Shown here piece by piece: positions 26,379 to 35,350 of a stretch of DNA of 64,000 nucleotides. The stretch's first letter is position 1. Every line of letters starts with the position of its first letter. The DNA lies in the NCBI GenBank assembly GCA_049802235.1, contig JBARMB010000102.1:8403-72402 (forward strand). The letters run 5' to 3'. A program made the translations under genes and the position numbers. This DNA is from VBDM01 sp049802235 (GTDB lineage: Bacteria; Pseudomonadota; Gammaproteobacteria; Burkholderiales; SG8-39). The notes under the pieces are model-generated. The model did no database searches and was not told the DNA's origin. It saw only the letters and a list, made by a program, of their open reading frames with translations.

Positions 26379-28109
26379 CTATGTGCTTTCCTTGATTTCC
26401 TCGCCCGCTGCCGGCAGCACGATCGGCTTCATCGGCGCATCCGGCGGTACGTCGAGGATGCGCAGCGCTCCCGCCATCGCTTGCGCGAATACCGGGGCGG
26501 CGACTTCACCGCCGTAGTACTGGCCGTCAGCGGGCTCGTCGATCATCACCGCGATCACCAGCCGCGGATGCGACGCCGGCGCAAAGCCGACGAACGAGGA
26601 CACGTACTTGTCGGGCGCGTAGCGGCCATGCTCTTCCTTGTGTGCCGTGCCGGTCTTGCCGGCGACGCGATAGCCCATGATCTGCGCCCGTGGCGCCGTG
26701 CCGCCCGGCTGCGTCACCAATTCGAGCATCGCACGCACTTCCCGCGCGGTCTGCGGCGAGATCACCCGCTGTGCCGCCGGCGGCATATCAATCCGCAACA
26801 GCGACAGCGGGACGAGTTCCCCGTCGCGCGCGAATACACTGTAAGCACGCGCCAACTGGATCAGCGATACCGAGATGCCGTGGCCGTACGACATCGTCGC
26901 CTGCTCGATCGGCCGCCAACTCCGGTACGGCCGCAGCCTGCCCGACGCCTCGCCGGGAAAACCCAGGCGAGGAACGGTGCCGAAGCCGAGGCGCTGAAAC
27001 ATGTCCCACATCGACGCCGCGGGGAGCGACAGCGCGATCTTCGCCGCGCCGACGTTGGAGGACTTCTGGATCACCTGCGCCACGGTCAGTGCCCGTTCCA
27101 CGTGATCGTCGCGGATGGTCGCCGCACCGACGGCGAAAGTGCCCGGTGCGACCGGAATTACGGTGCCCGGCCGCACCTTGCCGGAATCGAGCGCCAGCGC
27201 GATGGTGAAGGGCTTCAACGTCGATCCCGGCTCGAAGGTGTCGGTGACGGCGCGGTTCCGGAGCTGCGCGCCCGAAAGCCGGTTGCGGTTGTTGGGGTTG
27301 TAGGTCGGAAGATTGGCGAGCGCGAGCACTTCACCGGTATCGACATCGAGCACGACGATGCCGCCGGCTTTCGCCCGGTGCTGCTCGACGGCGCTCTTCA
27401 ACTGGCTGAAGGCGATGTTCTGAATGCGGGCATCGAGTGCGAGCACGAGGTCGCGCCCGGCCTGCGCCGCCCGGATCGACTCGACGTCCTCGACGATCTG
27501 GCCGAGCCGGTCCTTGATCACGCGACGGCTCCCGGGCTTGCCCGTCAGGGTATCCTGGAAAGCGAGCTCGACCCCTTCCTGCCCGATGTCGTCGGCGCCG
27601 GTGAATCCGAGCACATGCGCCATCACTTCGCCGCCCGGGTAGTAGCGCCGGTACTCGCGGTCCTGGAACAACCCGGGGATGCGCAGCTGCGCAATCAGAT
27701 TGGCGGTTTCCGGAGAAATCTGCCGCTTGATGAAAACAAAGTCACGACCTGGATCGGCGATGCGCTTCTCGATTTCCCGGGACGGCGTCTCGATCAGCGT
27801 CGCCAGGCGCGCGAGCTGCGATCTGTTCATTTTCACTTCGTCCGGAATCGCCCAGATCGACTTCACCGGCGTGCTGATCGCAAGCGCCTCGCCGTTGCGG
27901 TCGACGATGCGGCCGCGATTGGCGGAAATCTCGATTACGCGGCTGTAGCGCGATTCGCCCTTTGCCTGGAGAAAATCATTGTGCAACCCCTGCAGATACA
28001 CGGCGCGGCCGAGGAGCGTGGCAAACCCGGCGACAAATGCCGCGAGCAGCAGCCGCGAGCGCCAGGTCGGCAGCGTGAGCGTCAGCACCGGACTGGCGGC
28101 GAAATTCAT
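26379..28109 (-). CDS. ftsI: Peptidoglycan D,D-transpeptidase FtsI (PBP3)
   Basis: FtsI (576 residues) is the septal transpeptidase. There is one N-terminal membrane helix (LLLAAFVAGFATLLGRAVYL), a pedestal domain with NRGRIVDRNGEALAIS, then the transpeptidase domain. The active-site motifs are STLK in EPGSTLKPF, SSN in QKSSNVGAAK and KTGT in VAGKTGTAHK. The start overlaps the ftsL stop (ATGA). Confidence 0.98.
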   Translation of the reverse strand: MNFAASPVLTLTLPTWRSRLLLAAFVAGFATLLGRAVYLQGLHNDFLQAKGESRYSRVIEISANRGRIVDRNGEALAISTPVKSIWAIPDEVKMNRSQLARLATLIETPSREIEKRIADPGRDFVFIKRQISPETANLIAQLRIPGLFQDREYRRYYPGGEVMAHVLGFTGADDIGQEGVELAFQDTLTGKPGSRRVIKDRLGQIVEDVESIRAAQAGRDLVLALDARIQNIAFSQLKSAVEQHRAKAGGIVVLDVDTGEVLALANLPTYNPNNRNRLSGAQLRNRAVTDTFEPGSTLKPFTIALALDSGKVRPGTVIPVAPGTFAVGAATIRDDHVERALTVAQVIQKSSNVGAAKIALSLPAASMWDMFQRLGFGTVPRLGFPGEASGRLRPYRSWRPIEQATMSYGHGISVSLIQLARAYSVFARDGELVPLSLLRIDMPPAAQRVISPQTAREVRAMLELVTQPGGTAPRAQIMGYRVAGKTGTAHKEEHGRYAPDKYVSSFVGFAPASHPRLVIAVMIDEPADGQYYGGEVAAPVFAQAMAGALRILDVPPDAPMKPIVLPAAGEEIKEST

Positions 28110-28393
28110 TGCGCTACCCCCTGAGGTGCCGTTTCCTGCTGCACGATCTGCAGATGCTTCGGGTCAGGAACGTGCATGCGCAGCCGCCGGCTGGCGATGC
28201 GCTGGACGCGGGCGTGCATCCCCCAGGTGCTCGCCTCCAGTTGCAACTGGCCATATTCGACTTCGAGTTGCCGCGCCTTTTCCTGTTCCTGCTCGAGCTC
28301 GGCGAAGAGTTTCCTCGACTTGTATTGCGAAGTGACCAGCCCCAAGGCGCAGGCGGTGAGCACCGCGAGCAGGAGCAGGTTCAGCCTGGCCAT
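28106..28393 (-). CDS. ftsL: Cell division protein FtsL
   Basis: FtsL (95 residues) has an N-terminal membrane helix (LNLLLLAVLTACALGLVTS) and a leucine-zipper-like coiled coil (LFAELEQEQEKARQLEVEY). It forms a complex with FtsQ and FtsB that activates FtsWI. The ATG at 28393 fits the family; the reading frame extends further upstream into rsmH without homology. Its place between rsmH and ftsI is conserved. Confidence 0.92.
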   Translation of the reverse strand: MARLNLLLLAVLTACALGLVTSQYKSRKLFAELEQEQEKARQLEVEYGQLQLEASTWGMHARVQRIASRRLRMHVPDPKHLQIVQQETAPQGVAQ

Positions 28394-28400
28394 GTGCAAC

Positions 28401-29333
28401 TCACGCGAGCTTCTCGGCGATGCGCAGGACGGCGCTGCGGCCGCGCGGGTTCGCCCTCGCTTCACCGGCATCGGGCCTGACAGGCTTGCCGAGGATGCGC
28501 AGCTTCGGCCTGGGCAACTCGCTCGCGCGCACCGGCAGCCGCTCCGGCAATGCGCCCGCGCGCGAGTTCTCGCGCATGAAACGCTTGACGATGCGGTCTT
28601 CGAGGGAATGAAAGCTGATCACGGCGAGCCGTCCCGAGGGTTTAAGCGCAGCCAGGGCCTGAGGTAGAGCTAGCGACAATTCCTCAAGCTCCTGATTGAC
28701 GTAAATCCGTAGAGCCTGAAACGTCCGCGTCGCCGGATCCTGCCCCGGTTCACGCGTCCGGACGGCCGCACCCACGAGCGCGGCAAGTTGCCTTGTACTG
28801 TGGACAGACCCTCCTCGCCGAGCAGCAACAATCGCCTTTGCAATCTGTTTAGCAAACCGTTCTTCCCCATAGCTGCTCAACACCTCCCTGATCTCGGCCT
28901 CGTCGGCCCGCTCGAGCCACTGCGCCGCGCTCACGCCCCGCGTCCGGTCCATGCGCATGTCGAGCGGCGCGTCGAACCGGAAGCTGAATCCGCGTTCCGG
29001 ATCGTCAAGCTGCGGCGACGACACGCCCAGATCGAACAGCACACCGTCCACGCCGACCACGCCTAGAGCATCGAGCGTCGGCTGCAATTCGCTGAAGCGC
29101 GCCTGCACCGGCGTAAAGCGCGGATCGCGGATCGCGCGCGCCGCGGCGATTGCCTCGGAATCCCGGTCCAGCGCGATCAGGCAACCGTGCGAGCCAAGCC
29201 GATCCAGAATCAGCCGGCTGTGACCGCCCCTGCCGAACGTCGCATCCACAAACGTGCCGTCGCGGCGCGACTCGATCGCGAGCGCGTCGACTGCCGGATG
29301 GAGGAGGACGGGAAGGTGCGCATCGGCGCTCAC
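28401..29333 (-). CDS. rsmH: 16S rRNA (cytosine(1402)-N(4))-methyltransferase
   Basis: RsmH (310 residues, formerly MraW) methylates C1402 of 16S rRNA. SAM-binding features include VDATFGRGGHSRLIL and ALDRDSEA. LFDLGVSSPQLDDPERGFSF and the C-terminal VISFHSLEDRIVKRFM are characteristic. The GTG at 29333 overlaps the mraZ stop (GTGA) and gives the homologous start MSADAHLPVLLHPAVDAL. Confidence 0.97.
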   Translation of the reverse strand: MSADAHLPVLLHPAVDALAIESRRDGTFVDATFGRGGHSRLILDRLGSHGCLIALDRDSEAIAAARAIRDPRFTPVQARFSELQPTLDALGVVGVDGVLFDLGVSSPQLDDPERGFSFRFDAPLDMRMDRTRGVSAAQWLERADEAEIREVLSSYGEERFAKQIAKAIVAARRGGSVHSTRQLAALVGAAVRTREPGQDPATRTFQALRIYVNQELEELSLALPQALAALKPSGRLAVISFHSLEDRIVKRFMRENSRAGALPERLPVRASELPRPKLRILGKPVRPDAGEARANPRGRSAVLRIAEKLA

Positions 29334-29773
29334 AGCGAAAAGTTTTCGGTACCGGGCGGCGGGTTGGTGCTCACTTGTGCGAGCGCCCGGGTGAGCCGCT
29401 CTTCCCACGCGGCCCCGTCCCAGATTTCGAAGTGGCTGCCCTGCCCCACGAGCATCACGTTTTTCTTGAGTTCGGCGAACTTGCGCAGCGCCGGCGAGAG
29501 CAGGATGCGACCCTGGCCGTCGAGCTCGAGTTCTTCCGCAAAACCGACCAGCAGCCGCTGCCACCAGCGCGCTTGTTCGTTGAAGCTGGTGAGCGCCTGG
29601 ATTTTTGCGCCGATGGGTTCCCAGGCAACGCGGGGATAGAGAAGCAGACAGCTATCGGGATGAGCGGTGAGAACCACCGCGCGACCTCCCGATAACAGCG
29701 CGTCGCGATGCCGGGTCGGCACTGCAAGCCTCCCCTTGGCGTCGAGATTCAGCTCTGTCGCCCCTTGAAACAA
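29330..29773 (-). CDS. mraZ: Transcriptional regulator MraZ
   Basis: MraZ (147 residues) is the AbrB-fold repressor of the dcw operon, with two SpoVT/AbrB-like halves. It begins MFQGATELNLDAKGRLAVPT and later has ELDGQGRILLSPALRKFA. The start is TTG at 29773 with a GGGGG tract 4 bases upstream. The promoter and repeated boxes directly upstream fit autoregulation as described for E. coli MraZ. Confidence 0.95.
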   Translation of the reverse strand: MFQGATELNLDAKGRLAVPTRHRDALLSGGRAVVLTAHPDSCLLLYPRVAWEPIGAKIQALTSFNEQARWWQRLLVGFAEELELDGQGRILLSPALRKFAELKKNVMLVGQGSHFEIWDGAAWEERLTRALAQVSTNPPPGTENFSL

Positions 29774-29816
29774 TGATCCCCCTTTGAATGGCGGAAAATT
29801 CGCGTTGTAACGCCAC

Positions 29817-29846
29817 GGTTACCCACCAAACTCTACTTTTCACCAC
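29817..29846 (-). promoter_or_regulatory. MraZ-type operator boxes
   Basis: On the minus strand three units spaced exactly 10 bp read GTGGTGAAAA, GTAGAGTTTG and GTGGGTAACC. This resembles the TGGGN-N5 direct repeats bound by MraZ. They lie just downstream of the -10, where binding would block transcription. The middle box is the weakest match. Confidence 0.65.
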
Positions 29847-29873
29847 TTTAGAGGAAACAAGAGGGTCGGTCAA
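29845..29873 (-). promoter_or_regulatory. Sigma-70 promoter of the dcw operon
   Basis: TTGACC (29868-29873) and TAAAGT (29845-29850) are separated by 17 bp on the minus strand. An AT-rich tract directly upstream (29881-29897) could serve as an UP element. It is the only strong promoter seen before mraZ. Confidence 0.7.
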
Positions 29874-30232
29874 GCCAAGAATTGAAAAATTTTTAGCTGC
29901 AACAGGGACTTAAGAGCACTTTCCGAGAATCTATCTAATATTAAATAATTTCAAAAAAATGAAGGTTTTATAGTGTAAATTGAATGTAACACATTAAGAA
30001 TTAAAGAGTTTGAACATACAGAAGCGGCAAGGGCGGAGCAGGGTAGGTTCCCACTCGCCTCCGCGACAAGCCGCGAGCCGGACCAGGCCGCGAACGCGAC
30101 CGAATCAGACTTGCGTTAACCTGCGTTGCAGGGGTTGCACGCGTACCGGGGACAGAACGGACGCCGGTCCCGGTGATTGCGCGAATCGCAATCGCAGCAG
30201 TTACTGCGCGGGAATCGGGTGCGGAAGGAAGT
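29874..30232. other. Non-coding stretch upstream of mraZ with an AT-rich island
   Basis: No gene is supported here. About 29,880-30,015 is strikingly AT-rich (runs such as TAATATTAAATAATTTC) in a GC-rich genome and lies upstream of the dcw promoter. The rest is GC-rich and has only short unconvincing frames. A regulatory role for the AT-rich part is inference. Confidence 0.6.
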
Positions 30233-30775
30233 TCAGTGCAGGTGCTTCTTCCCGGGAGCGCGCGTGGCGCGCGCCTGCGTCCGACCCTGCGGCTCCTCGA
30301 CACCGCGGCGCACGAAGAGCTGGTTGACGAGCGCGGCGACTTCGCCGATTTCGGCCTCGCCGAAATGGCGCCCGAGCAGCGCGGAAATGTCGTCCACCAT
30401 GCGCCGGCGCTGCATCTCCTGGATCGACTCCGGCGTCGGGCCGACGAACACCCAGTTGTGCTCGTCCTGGCCGTCTTCGTGGTAATAGCTGACCTCGACC
30501 GCGGCGGCCTCCTCGGAGTACGGCGACAGCGACTCGAATGCGCCCTCGAGAGAATGCTGGAAATTGCGGCCGACATAGCCGGTCCAGCAGATGTCGAGCG
30601 TGCGGCGGCGGCGGTCGAACACGACGCCGGGCTCGTCCGGGTGCGCGCTGCGCGCGTCCGCCAGGCCGTCGACGTCCACGTAGTCGAGCCAGGACCGCAG
30701 CGCCTGCTCGACCTCGGTTTGATTCACGCCGTTTTTCAACGGCACCGTGCCATGAACATGAACTTCGATATGCAT
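30233..30775 (-). CDS. Hypothetical protein
   Basis: The 180-residue soluble protein begins MHIEVHVHGTVPLKNGVNQT. It contains the conserved-looking stretches DICWTGYVGRNFQHSLEGAF, YYHEDGQDEHNWVFVGPTP and QEMQRRRMVDDISALLGRHF, then a short basic tail. I do not recognise a characterised family. AAGGAG lies 7 bases before the ATG, so the start is secure. It stands alone upstream of mraZ on the same strand and diverges from the NYN gene. Confidence 0.8.
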   Translation of the reverse strand: MHIEVHVHGTVPLKNGVNQTEVEQALRSWLDYVDVDGLADARSAHPDEPGVVFDRRRRTLDICWTGYVGRNFQHSLEGAFESLSPYSEEAAAVEVSYYHEDGQDEHNWVFVGPTPESIQEMQRRRMVDDISALLGRHFGEAEIGEVAALVNQLFVRRGVEEPQGRTQARATRAPGKKHLH

Positions 30776-31055
30776 CCGATCACTCCTTCATTTCCCGATG
30801 CCAAACCACCCATAGTCTCGCACAGTTGTTCGCCATGCAAACGTCGGCGATAATCCATGCGCATAATTGCGGTCCGGCCAACCGACATTGTCAGGATGCG
30901 CTGCAAAATGAGGAGACACCTCGCCTCATGCTCCCCTGGAATTACGGCTGTTGCAGATCGTCCTGCAACAACCTCTTAGCATATACTCTACTCGCGCGCA
31001 GCGCCGACCGGCGCAGCAGACATACCACCACCCCTACGGAAGCACTGGAGCCAAC

Positions 31056-31874
31056 ATGACCGCACCGGCCGACGACATCAATATGGCGCTGTTTTGCGAC
31101 TTCGAGAACGTCGCGCTCGGCGTGCGCGATGCGAAGTACGCCAAGTTCGACATCAGCAAAGTGCTCGAGCGCCTGCTGCTGAAAGGCAGCATCGTGGTGA
31201 AGAAAGCCTACTGCGACTGGGAGCGCTACAAGGAATTCAAGGCCGACATGCACCAGGCCTCGTTCGAGCTGATCGAGATCCCGCACCTGCGCATGTCCGG
31301 AAAGAATTCCGCCGACATCCGCATGGTTGTCGATGCGCTCGACCTCTGCTACACCAAATCGCACGTCGACACCTTCGTCATCATCAGCGGCGATTCCGAT
31401 TTCTCGCCGCTCGTCTCGAAATTGCGCGAGAACAACAAGACCGTTATCGGCGTCGGGGTGAAGAACTCGACCTCCGACCTGCTGATCGCCAACTGCGACG
31501 AATTCATCTTCTACGACGATCTGGTGCGCGAAAAGCCGCAGCGCCGGCAGCCGCGGAAGAAGGCGCAGGAAAAATCCGCCTCCGCGTCGCCTTCGGAGGG
31601 CGCCCCGAAGGAGGCGGAGGACAAGACCGAGAAGGCGCTCGAGCTGGTGATGGAAACGGTGGACGCCCTGATCGCCGAGCGCGGCTCGGACGAGAAGATC
31701 TGGGGCTCGATGGTGAAGCAGGCGCTCAAGCGCCGCAATCCCGGCTTCAACGAGTCGTACTACGGCTTCTCGTCATTCTCGAAGCTGCTCGACGAAGCGG
31801 AGGCGCGCCATATGCTGCAACTCGAGCGCGACGAGAAGTCGGGCGGCTACATCATCAAGAGCGTCAGCCACTGA
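31056..31874 (+). CDS. NYN domain protein with C-terminal OST-HTH/LOTUS domain
   Basis: The protein has 272 residues. Residues 8-155 form a NYN (PIN-like) nuclease fold: FCDFENVALG holds the first acidic residue and Asn, KNSADIRMVVDAL the middle acids, and IISGDSDFSPLV the DSD pair. A basic Lys/Arg/Ala-rich linker follows (about 160-200). Residues 203-270 resemble an OST-HTH (LOTUS) RNA-binding domain (KIWGSMVKQALKRRNPGF, FSSFSKLLDEAE). This LabA/MARF1-like layout suggests an RNA-targeting nuclease; the target is unknown. GGAG precedes the ATG at 5 bases. Confidence 0.85.
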   Translation: MTAPADDINMALFCDFENVALGVRDAKYAKFDISKVLERLLLKGSIVVKKAYCDWERYKEFKADMHQASFELIEIPHLRMSGKNSADIRMVVDALDLCYTKSHVDTFVIISGDSDFSPLVSKLRENNKTVIGVGVKNSTSDLLIANCDEFIFYDDLVREKPQRRQPRKKAQEKSASASPSEGAPKEAEDKTEKALELVMETVDALIAERGSDEKIWGSMVKQALKRRNPGFNESYYGFSSFSKLLDEAEARHMLQLERDEKSGGYIIKSVSH

Positions 31875-31955
31875 AAAGCCGCTGCTCTCGCCGCCAAAAC
31901 CGCGAAGGAACACGATACCGCGTCCTTGGGCGTCCTGTGCGGCTGGTTTCCCTTT

Positions 31956-33161
31956 TCAGACCCGCTCGATGACGAGCGCGATGCCCTGCCCCACGCCGAT
32001 GCACATCGTGCAGAGCGCGTAGCGGCCCTTGATCGCCCGCAGCTGGGACATCGCCGTGGTCACCAGGCGCGCGCCGGATGCGCCGAGCGGATGGCCGATG
32101 GCGATCGCGCCGCCGTTCGGATTCACGTGCGCGGCGTCATCGGCCAGGCCGAGGTCGCGCGTCACCGCGAGCGCCTGGGCGGCGAAAGCTTCGTTCAGCT
32201 CGATTACGTCCATCTGCGCGAGCTTCAGCCCGGTCTTCTCCAGCACCTTCTTCGAAGCCGGCGCCGGGCCCACGCCCATGATGCGCGGCGCCACGCCGGC
32301 TGAGGCCATCGCGAGGATGCGCGCTTTCGGGATCAGCTTGTGCTTCTTCGCCGCGGCCTCCGAGGCGAGGATCATCGCGCAGGCGCCGTCGTTGACGCCC
32401 GAGGCGTTGCCGGCGGTCACCGTGCCCTCGGGCTTCACCACGCCTTTCAGCCTGGCGAGCGACTCCAGCGTGGTGTCGGGACGCGGATGCTCGTCCTCGT
32501 CGACGACGGTGACCGCGCCCTTGCGCCCCGGGACCGACACCGGAACGATCTCGCCGCGGAAGAACCCTGCAGCCTGCGCCGCCGCCCAGCGCTGCTGGCT
32601 GCGCAGCGCGAACGCGTCCTGGTCGGCGCGTGCGACCTTGAACTCCGCGGCCACGTTCTCCGCCGTCTCCGGCATGGAATCGATGCCGTACTTCGCCTTC
32701 ATGAGCGGATTGACGAAGCGCCAGCCGATGGTGGTGTCCTCGATTTTCGCCGCGCGCGAGAACGCGCTGTCCGCCTTGGGGATCACGAACGGCGCGCGCG
32801 ACATGCTCTCGACGCCGCCGGCGATCATGAATTGAGTCTCGCCACACCGGATGGCGCGCGCCGCGGTGCCGACGGCGTCGAGGCTCGAGCCGCACAGGCG
32901 GTTCACCGTCGCGCCGGGGACCGTCTGCGGCAGGCCGGCGAGCAGCAAGGCCATGCGCGCGACGTTGCGGTTGTCCTCGCCGGCCTGATTGACGCAGCCG
33001 TAAATGACATCGTCGATCGCGCTCCAGTCGACGGCGGGGTTCCGCTCCATCAGGGACTTGATGGGAAGCGTGGCGAGGTCGTCGGTGCGGATCGAGGACA
33101 GCGCGCCGCCGTAGCGTCCGAACGGGGTGCGAATCGCGTCGCAGATGAAAACTTCGGTCAT
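31956..33161 (-). CDS. pcaF: 3-oxoadipyl-CoA / acetyl-CoA thiolase
   Basis: This 401-residue thiolase has the nucleophile C90 in NRLCGSSLDAV, the histidine in AIGHPLGASGAR (H357) and the second cysteine in CTMCIGVGQG (C387). The length and GCVNQAGEDNRNVARMA fit the PcaF/PaaJ group, which cleaves 3-oxoadipyl-CoA to succinyl-CoA and acetyl-CoA. A general acetyl-CoA acetyltransferase role cannot be excluded from sequence. The presence of pcaIJ and maleylacetate reductase at the other end of this gene block supports the pcaF reading. Its 3' end faces the NYN gene. Confidence 0.85.
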   Translation of the reverse strand: MTEVFICDAIRTPFGRYGGALSSIRTDDLATLPIKSLMERNPAVDWSAIDDVIYGCVNQAGEDNRNVARMALLLAGLPQTVPGATVNRLCGSSLDAVGTAARAIRCGETQFMIAGGVESMSRAPFVIPKADSAFSRAAKIEDTTIGWRFVNPLMKAKYGIDSMPETAENVAAEFKVARADQDAFALRSQQRWAAAQAAGFFRGEIVPVSVPGRKGAVTVVDEDEHPRPDTTLESLARLKGVVKPEGTVTAGNASGVNDGACAMILASEAAAKKHKLIPKARILAMASAGVAPRIMGVGPAPASKKVLEKTGLKLAQMDVIELNEAFAAQALAVTRDLGLADDAAHVNPNGGAIAIGHPLGASGARLVTTAMSQLRAIKGRYALCTMCIGVGQGIALVIERV

Positions 33162-33256
33162 GATCGTGAAAATAAGATGAACGTTGACAAGCTAGCGGAG
33201 CATACCCTGTTCCGTCCCGTCCCGGCTTGCGGAGGTGTCCGCCGCGCCTGCTGCCT

Positions 33257-35227
33257 TCACGCGCCGCAGGCGCAGTCGAGGCTCCAGGTGCCGCTGTCGC
33301 CGATGATGAGCGGCTGCGGATGTGCGGCAACCGCCGGGGGCGGCGGCTCGACGCCGGCGCGCTTGTAGTAAGCGCCATAGGCCTTCACGGGCAACCAGTC
33401 CTGCGAGAGCGGCGGCGCCGGCGGCGCGAGGCGCGCGTACGGCCCGGCCCCGTAGACGACTTTGCCGCCGACCATGGTCAGGACCGACTCGAGGTCCTTG
33501 ATCTCGTCCACCGGAACGTTGAAGTAATCGGCAGAGAGAAACACCAGGTCGGCGAGCCTGCCTTCTTCGAGCGTCCCCTTGCGGTCCTCCTCGCTCGAGA
33601 TCCACGCCCCGCCCGCCGTGTAGAGGCGCAGCGCCTCGTTGCGGTCGAGCAGGTTGCGGTCGCCCTGGAGCTTGATGCCGCCGAGTGTCTTGCCGGCGAT
33701 CAGCCAGTGCACGCCGAGCCACGGGTTGTAGCTGGTCGCGCGGTTGGCGTCGGTTCCGCAGGCCAGCGGTATGCCCATCTCGCGGATGCGCGCGACGGGC
33801 GGCGCGTCGGCCGCGACCCGCGCACCGTACTTGGCGAGAAACGCCTCGCCGTCGAGCGACATGCGGTTCTGGATGTCGATGCTGCCGCCCAGCGCCGCGA
33901 CGCGCTCGAGTGTTTTCGGCTGCAGCGTCTCGCAGTGATCCAGCCCCCAGCGCAGATTCTTCAACGGCACCTCGCGGTTCACCTGTTCCAGCACGTCCAG
34001 GATACGGCTCGCCGAAGCGTCGAAACTGGTGTGCTGCCGGAACGGCCAGCCCTGGCCGGCAACGTACCTCACCACCGCCGTCAGATTTTTTTCCATCACG
34101 CCCCGCGGCGGCACGGGATAGTCCTTGGCGAAGTTGGCGACGTCGCCCGCGGCAAACAGAATGTATTCGCCCGCGCCGATCATGCGGTAGTAGTCGTTGC
34201 CCTGCCCGACCTTCACCAGCTTGGACCAGCTGGTGTAGTTCTCGAGCTCCTTGCCCGGCGTCTGCGCAAACAGCGTGTAGCCGATGCGCAGCGTCATCTG
34301 GCCGTCGGCGGCAAGCTTCGCGATGGCGGCATAGTTGTCGGGGTAATTCTGTCCGCCGCCGCCGGCGTCGATGACGCTGGTGATGCCGAGCCGGTTGTGC
34401 TCGCGCATGAAATGGCGCGTGGAGAGGATCTGGTCCTCCGGCGACAGGCGCGGGATGCGCAGCCACACGGATACGAGGCTTGCAAGGCTCGTCGTCGAGG
34501 TTACCAGGCCAGTCGGATTGCCCGAGGCGTCGTGATCGATCGCGCCGCCGAACATGTTGGGCGTGTCCTTGGTCCAGCCGAGCGCCCGCAGCGCCGCGCG
34601 GTTGAGCCAGGCGCGGTCGTAGAGATGCATGATCATGCAGGGCGTGTCGCCGGTGGCGGCGTTGATTTCATCGAGCGTCGGGAAGCGCTTCTCCGCGAAC
34701 TGCGCCCAGGTCCAGCCGCCGATCACCTGCACCCAGTGCGGCGACGGCGTGCGCCGTGCCTGGTTGCGCACGCGCTGCAGCCCTTCCGCGAGCGAGGGCA
34801 CGCCGTCCCAGCGCACCTCGTTCGTATACGTCAGCCCGCCGCGGATGAAATGGGTGTGCGCGTCATTCAGCCCCGGAACCACCGTGCGCCCGCCGACGTC
34901 GATGACCGCCGTGGCGGGGCCTTTCAGGTGCCGCAGGTCCGCTTCGGAACCGGCGCCGATGATGCTGTCGCCCTTGATCGCCAGCGCCGAGACGAACGAA
35001 TTGCGCCGGTTCATCGTGGCGATGCGGCCGTTGACGAGCAGCGTATCGGCCGGACCGCTCGCCGCCGGCGCCATGGAAGCGCACCCGCCCAGTACCGAAA
35101 GACTGATCAGCCCTGCGCCCGCCGCGAGCGAGTCCTTGAGGAACTCGCGGCGGCCGCCGTCGGCCGGCTGGCCGGCCGCTGACGGCAATTGAAACGTGTG
35201 ACCGCAATTGACATGGTTGCACTTCAT
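33257..35227 (-). CDS. Exported amidohydrolase family protein (YtcJ-like)
   Basis: The protein has 656 residues. The N-terminus carries a Tat-type RREFLKD motif followed by a hydrophobic stretch ending LGGCASM, which is also a lipobox, so it may be a Tat-exported lipoprotein. The metal-dependent hydrolase fold shows TVVPGLNDAHTHFIRGG, a late GTDANRATSYNP and GSIDIQNRMS. The substrate is unknown; YtcJ-like proteins are usually called N-substituted formamide deformylases. GGAGGA precedes the ATG. It lies 95 bp before pcaF and 123 bp after the ABC permease gene. Confidence 0.8.
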   Translation of the reverse strand: MKCNHVNCGHTFQLPSAAGQPADGGRREFLKDSLAAGAGLISLSVLGGCASMAPAASGPADTLLVNGRIATMNRRNSFVSALAIKGDSIIGAGSEADLRHLKGPATAVIDVGGRTVVPGLNDAHTHFIRGGLTYTNEVRWDGVPSLAEGLQRVRNQARRTPSPHWVQVIGGWTWAQFAEKRFPTLDEINAATGDTPCMIMHLYDRAWLNRAALRALGWTKDTPNMFGGAIDHDASGNPTGLVTSTTSLASLVSVWLRIPRLSPEDQILSTRHFMREHNRLGITSVIDAGGGGQNYPDNYAAIAKLAADGQMTLRIGYTLFAQTPGKELENYTSWSKLVKVGQGNDYYRMIGAGEYILFAAGDVANFAKDYPVPPRGVMEKNLTAVVRYVAGQGWPFRQHTSFDASASRILDVLEQVNREVPLKNLRWGLDHCETLQPKTLERVAALGGSIDIQNRMSLDGEAFLAKYGARVAADAPPVARIREMGIPLACGTDANRATSYNPWLGVHWLIAGKTLGGIKLQGDRNLLDRNEALRLYTAGGAWISSEEDRKGTLEEGRLADLVFLSADYFNVPVDEIKDLESVLTMVGGKVVYGAGPYARLAPPAPPLSQDWLPVKAYGAYYKRAGVEPPPPAVAAHPQPLIIGDSGTWSLDCACGA

Positions 35228-35350
35228 GGCTCGCTCCTCCGTCTCGATGAATCGCTGAAAGTCTCGCGCCGCTTCATCCGGTCAAGCATCGGCAAACCGC
35301 CATCCGGACAGGCCTGCGCCCGCCTTCTTGCCGATTGCCGGATATTCATC

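Noticed and set aside
24952..26517. Long plus-strand frame opposite murE
   Set aside because: It is complementary to a conserved gene; composition is only the GC-driven mirror of it.
26481..28124. Long plus-strand frame opposite ftsI
   Set aside because: It is a shadow frame with no recognisable motif.
30010..30327. Plus-strand frame upstream of mraZ
   Set aside because: It partly overlaps the opposite hypothetical gene, lacks a ribosome binding site and has no protein-like pattern.
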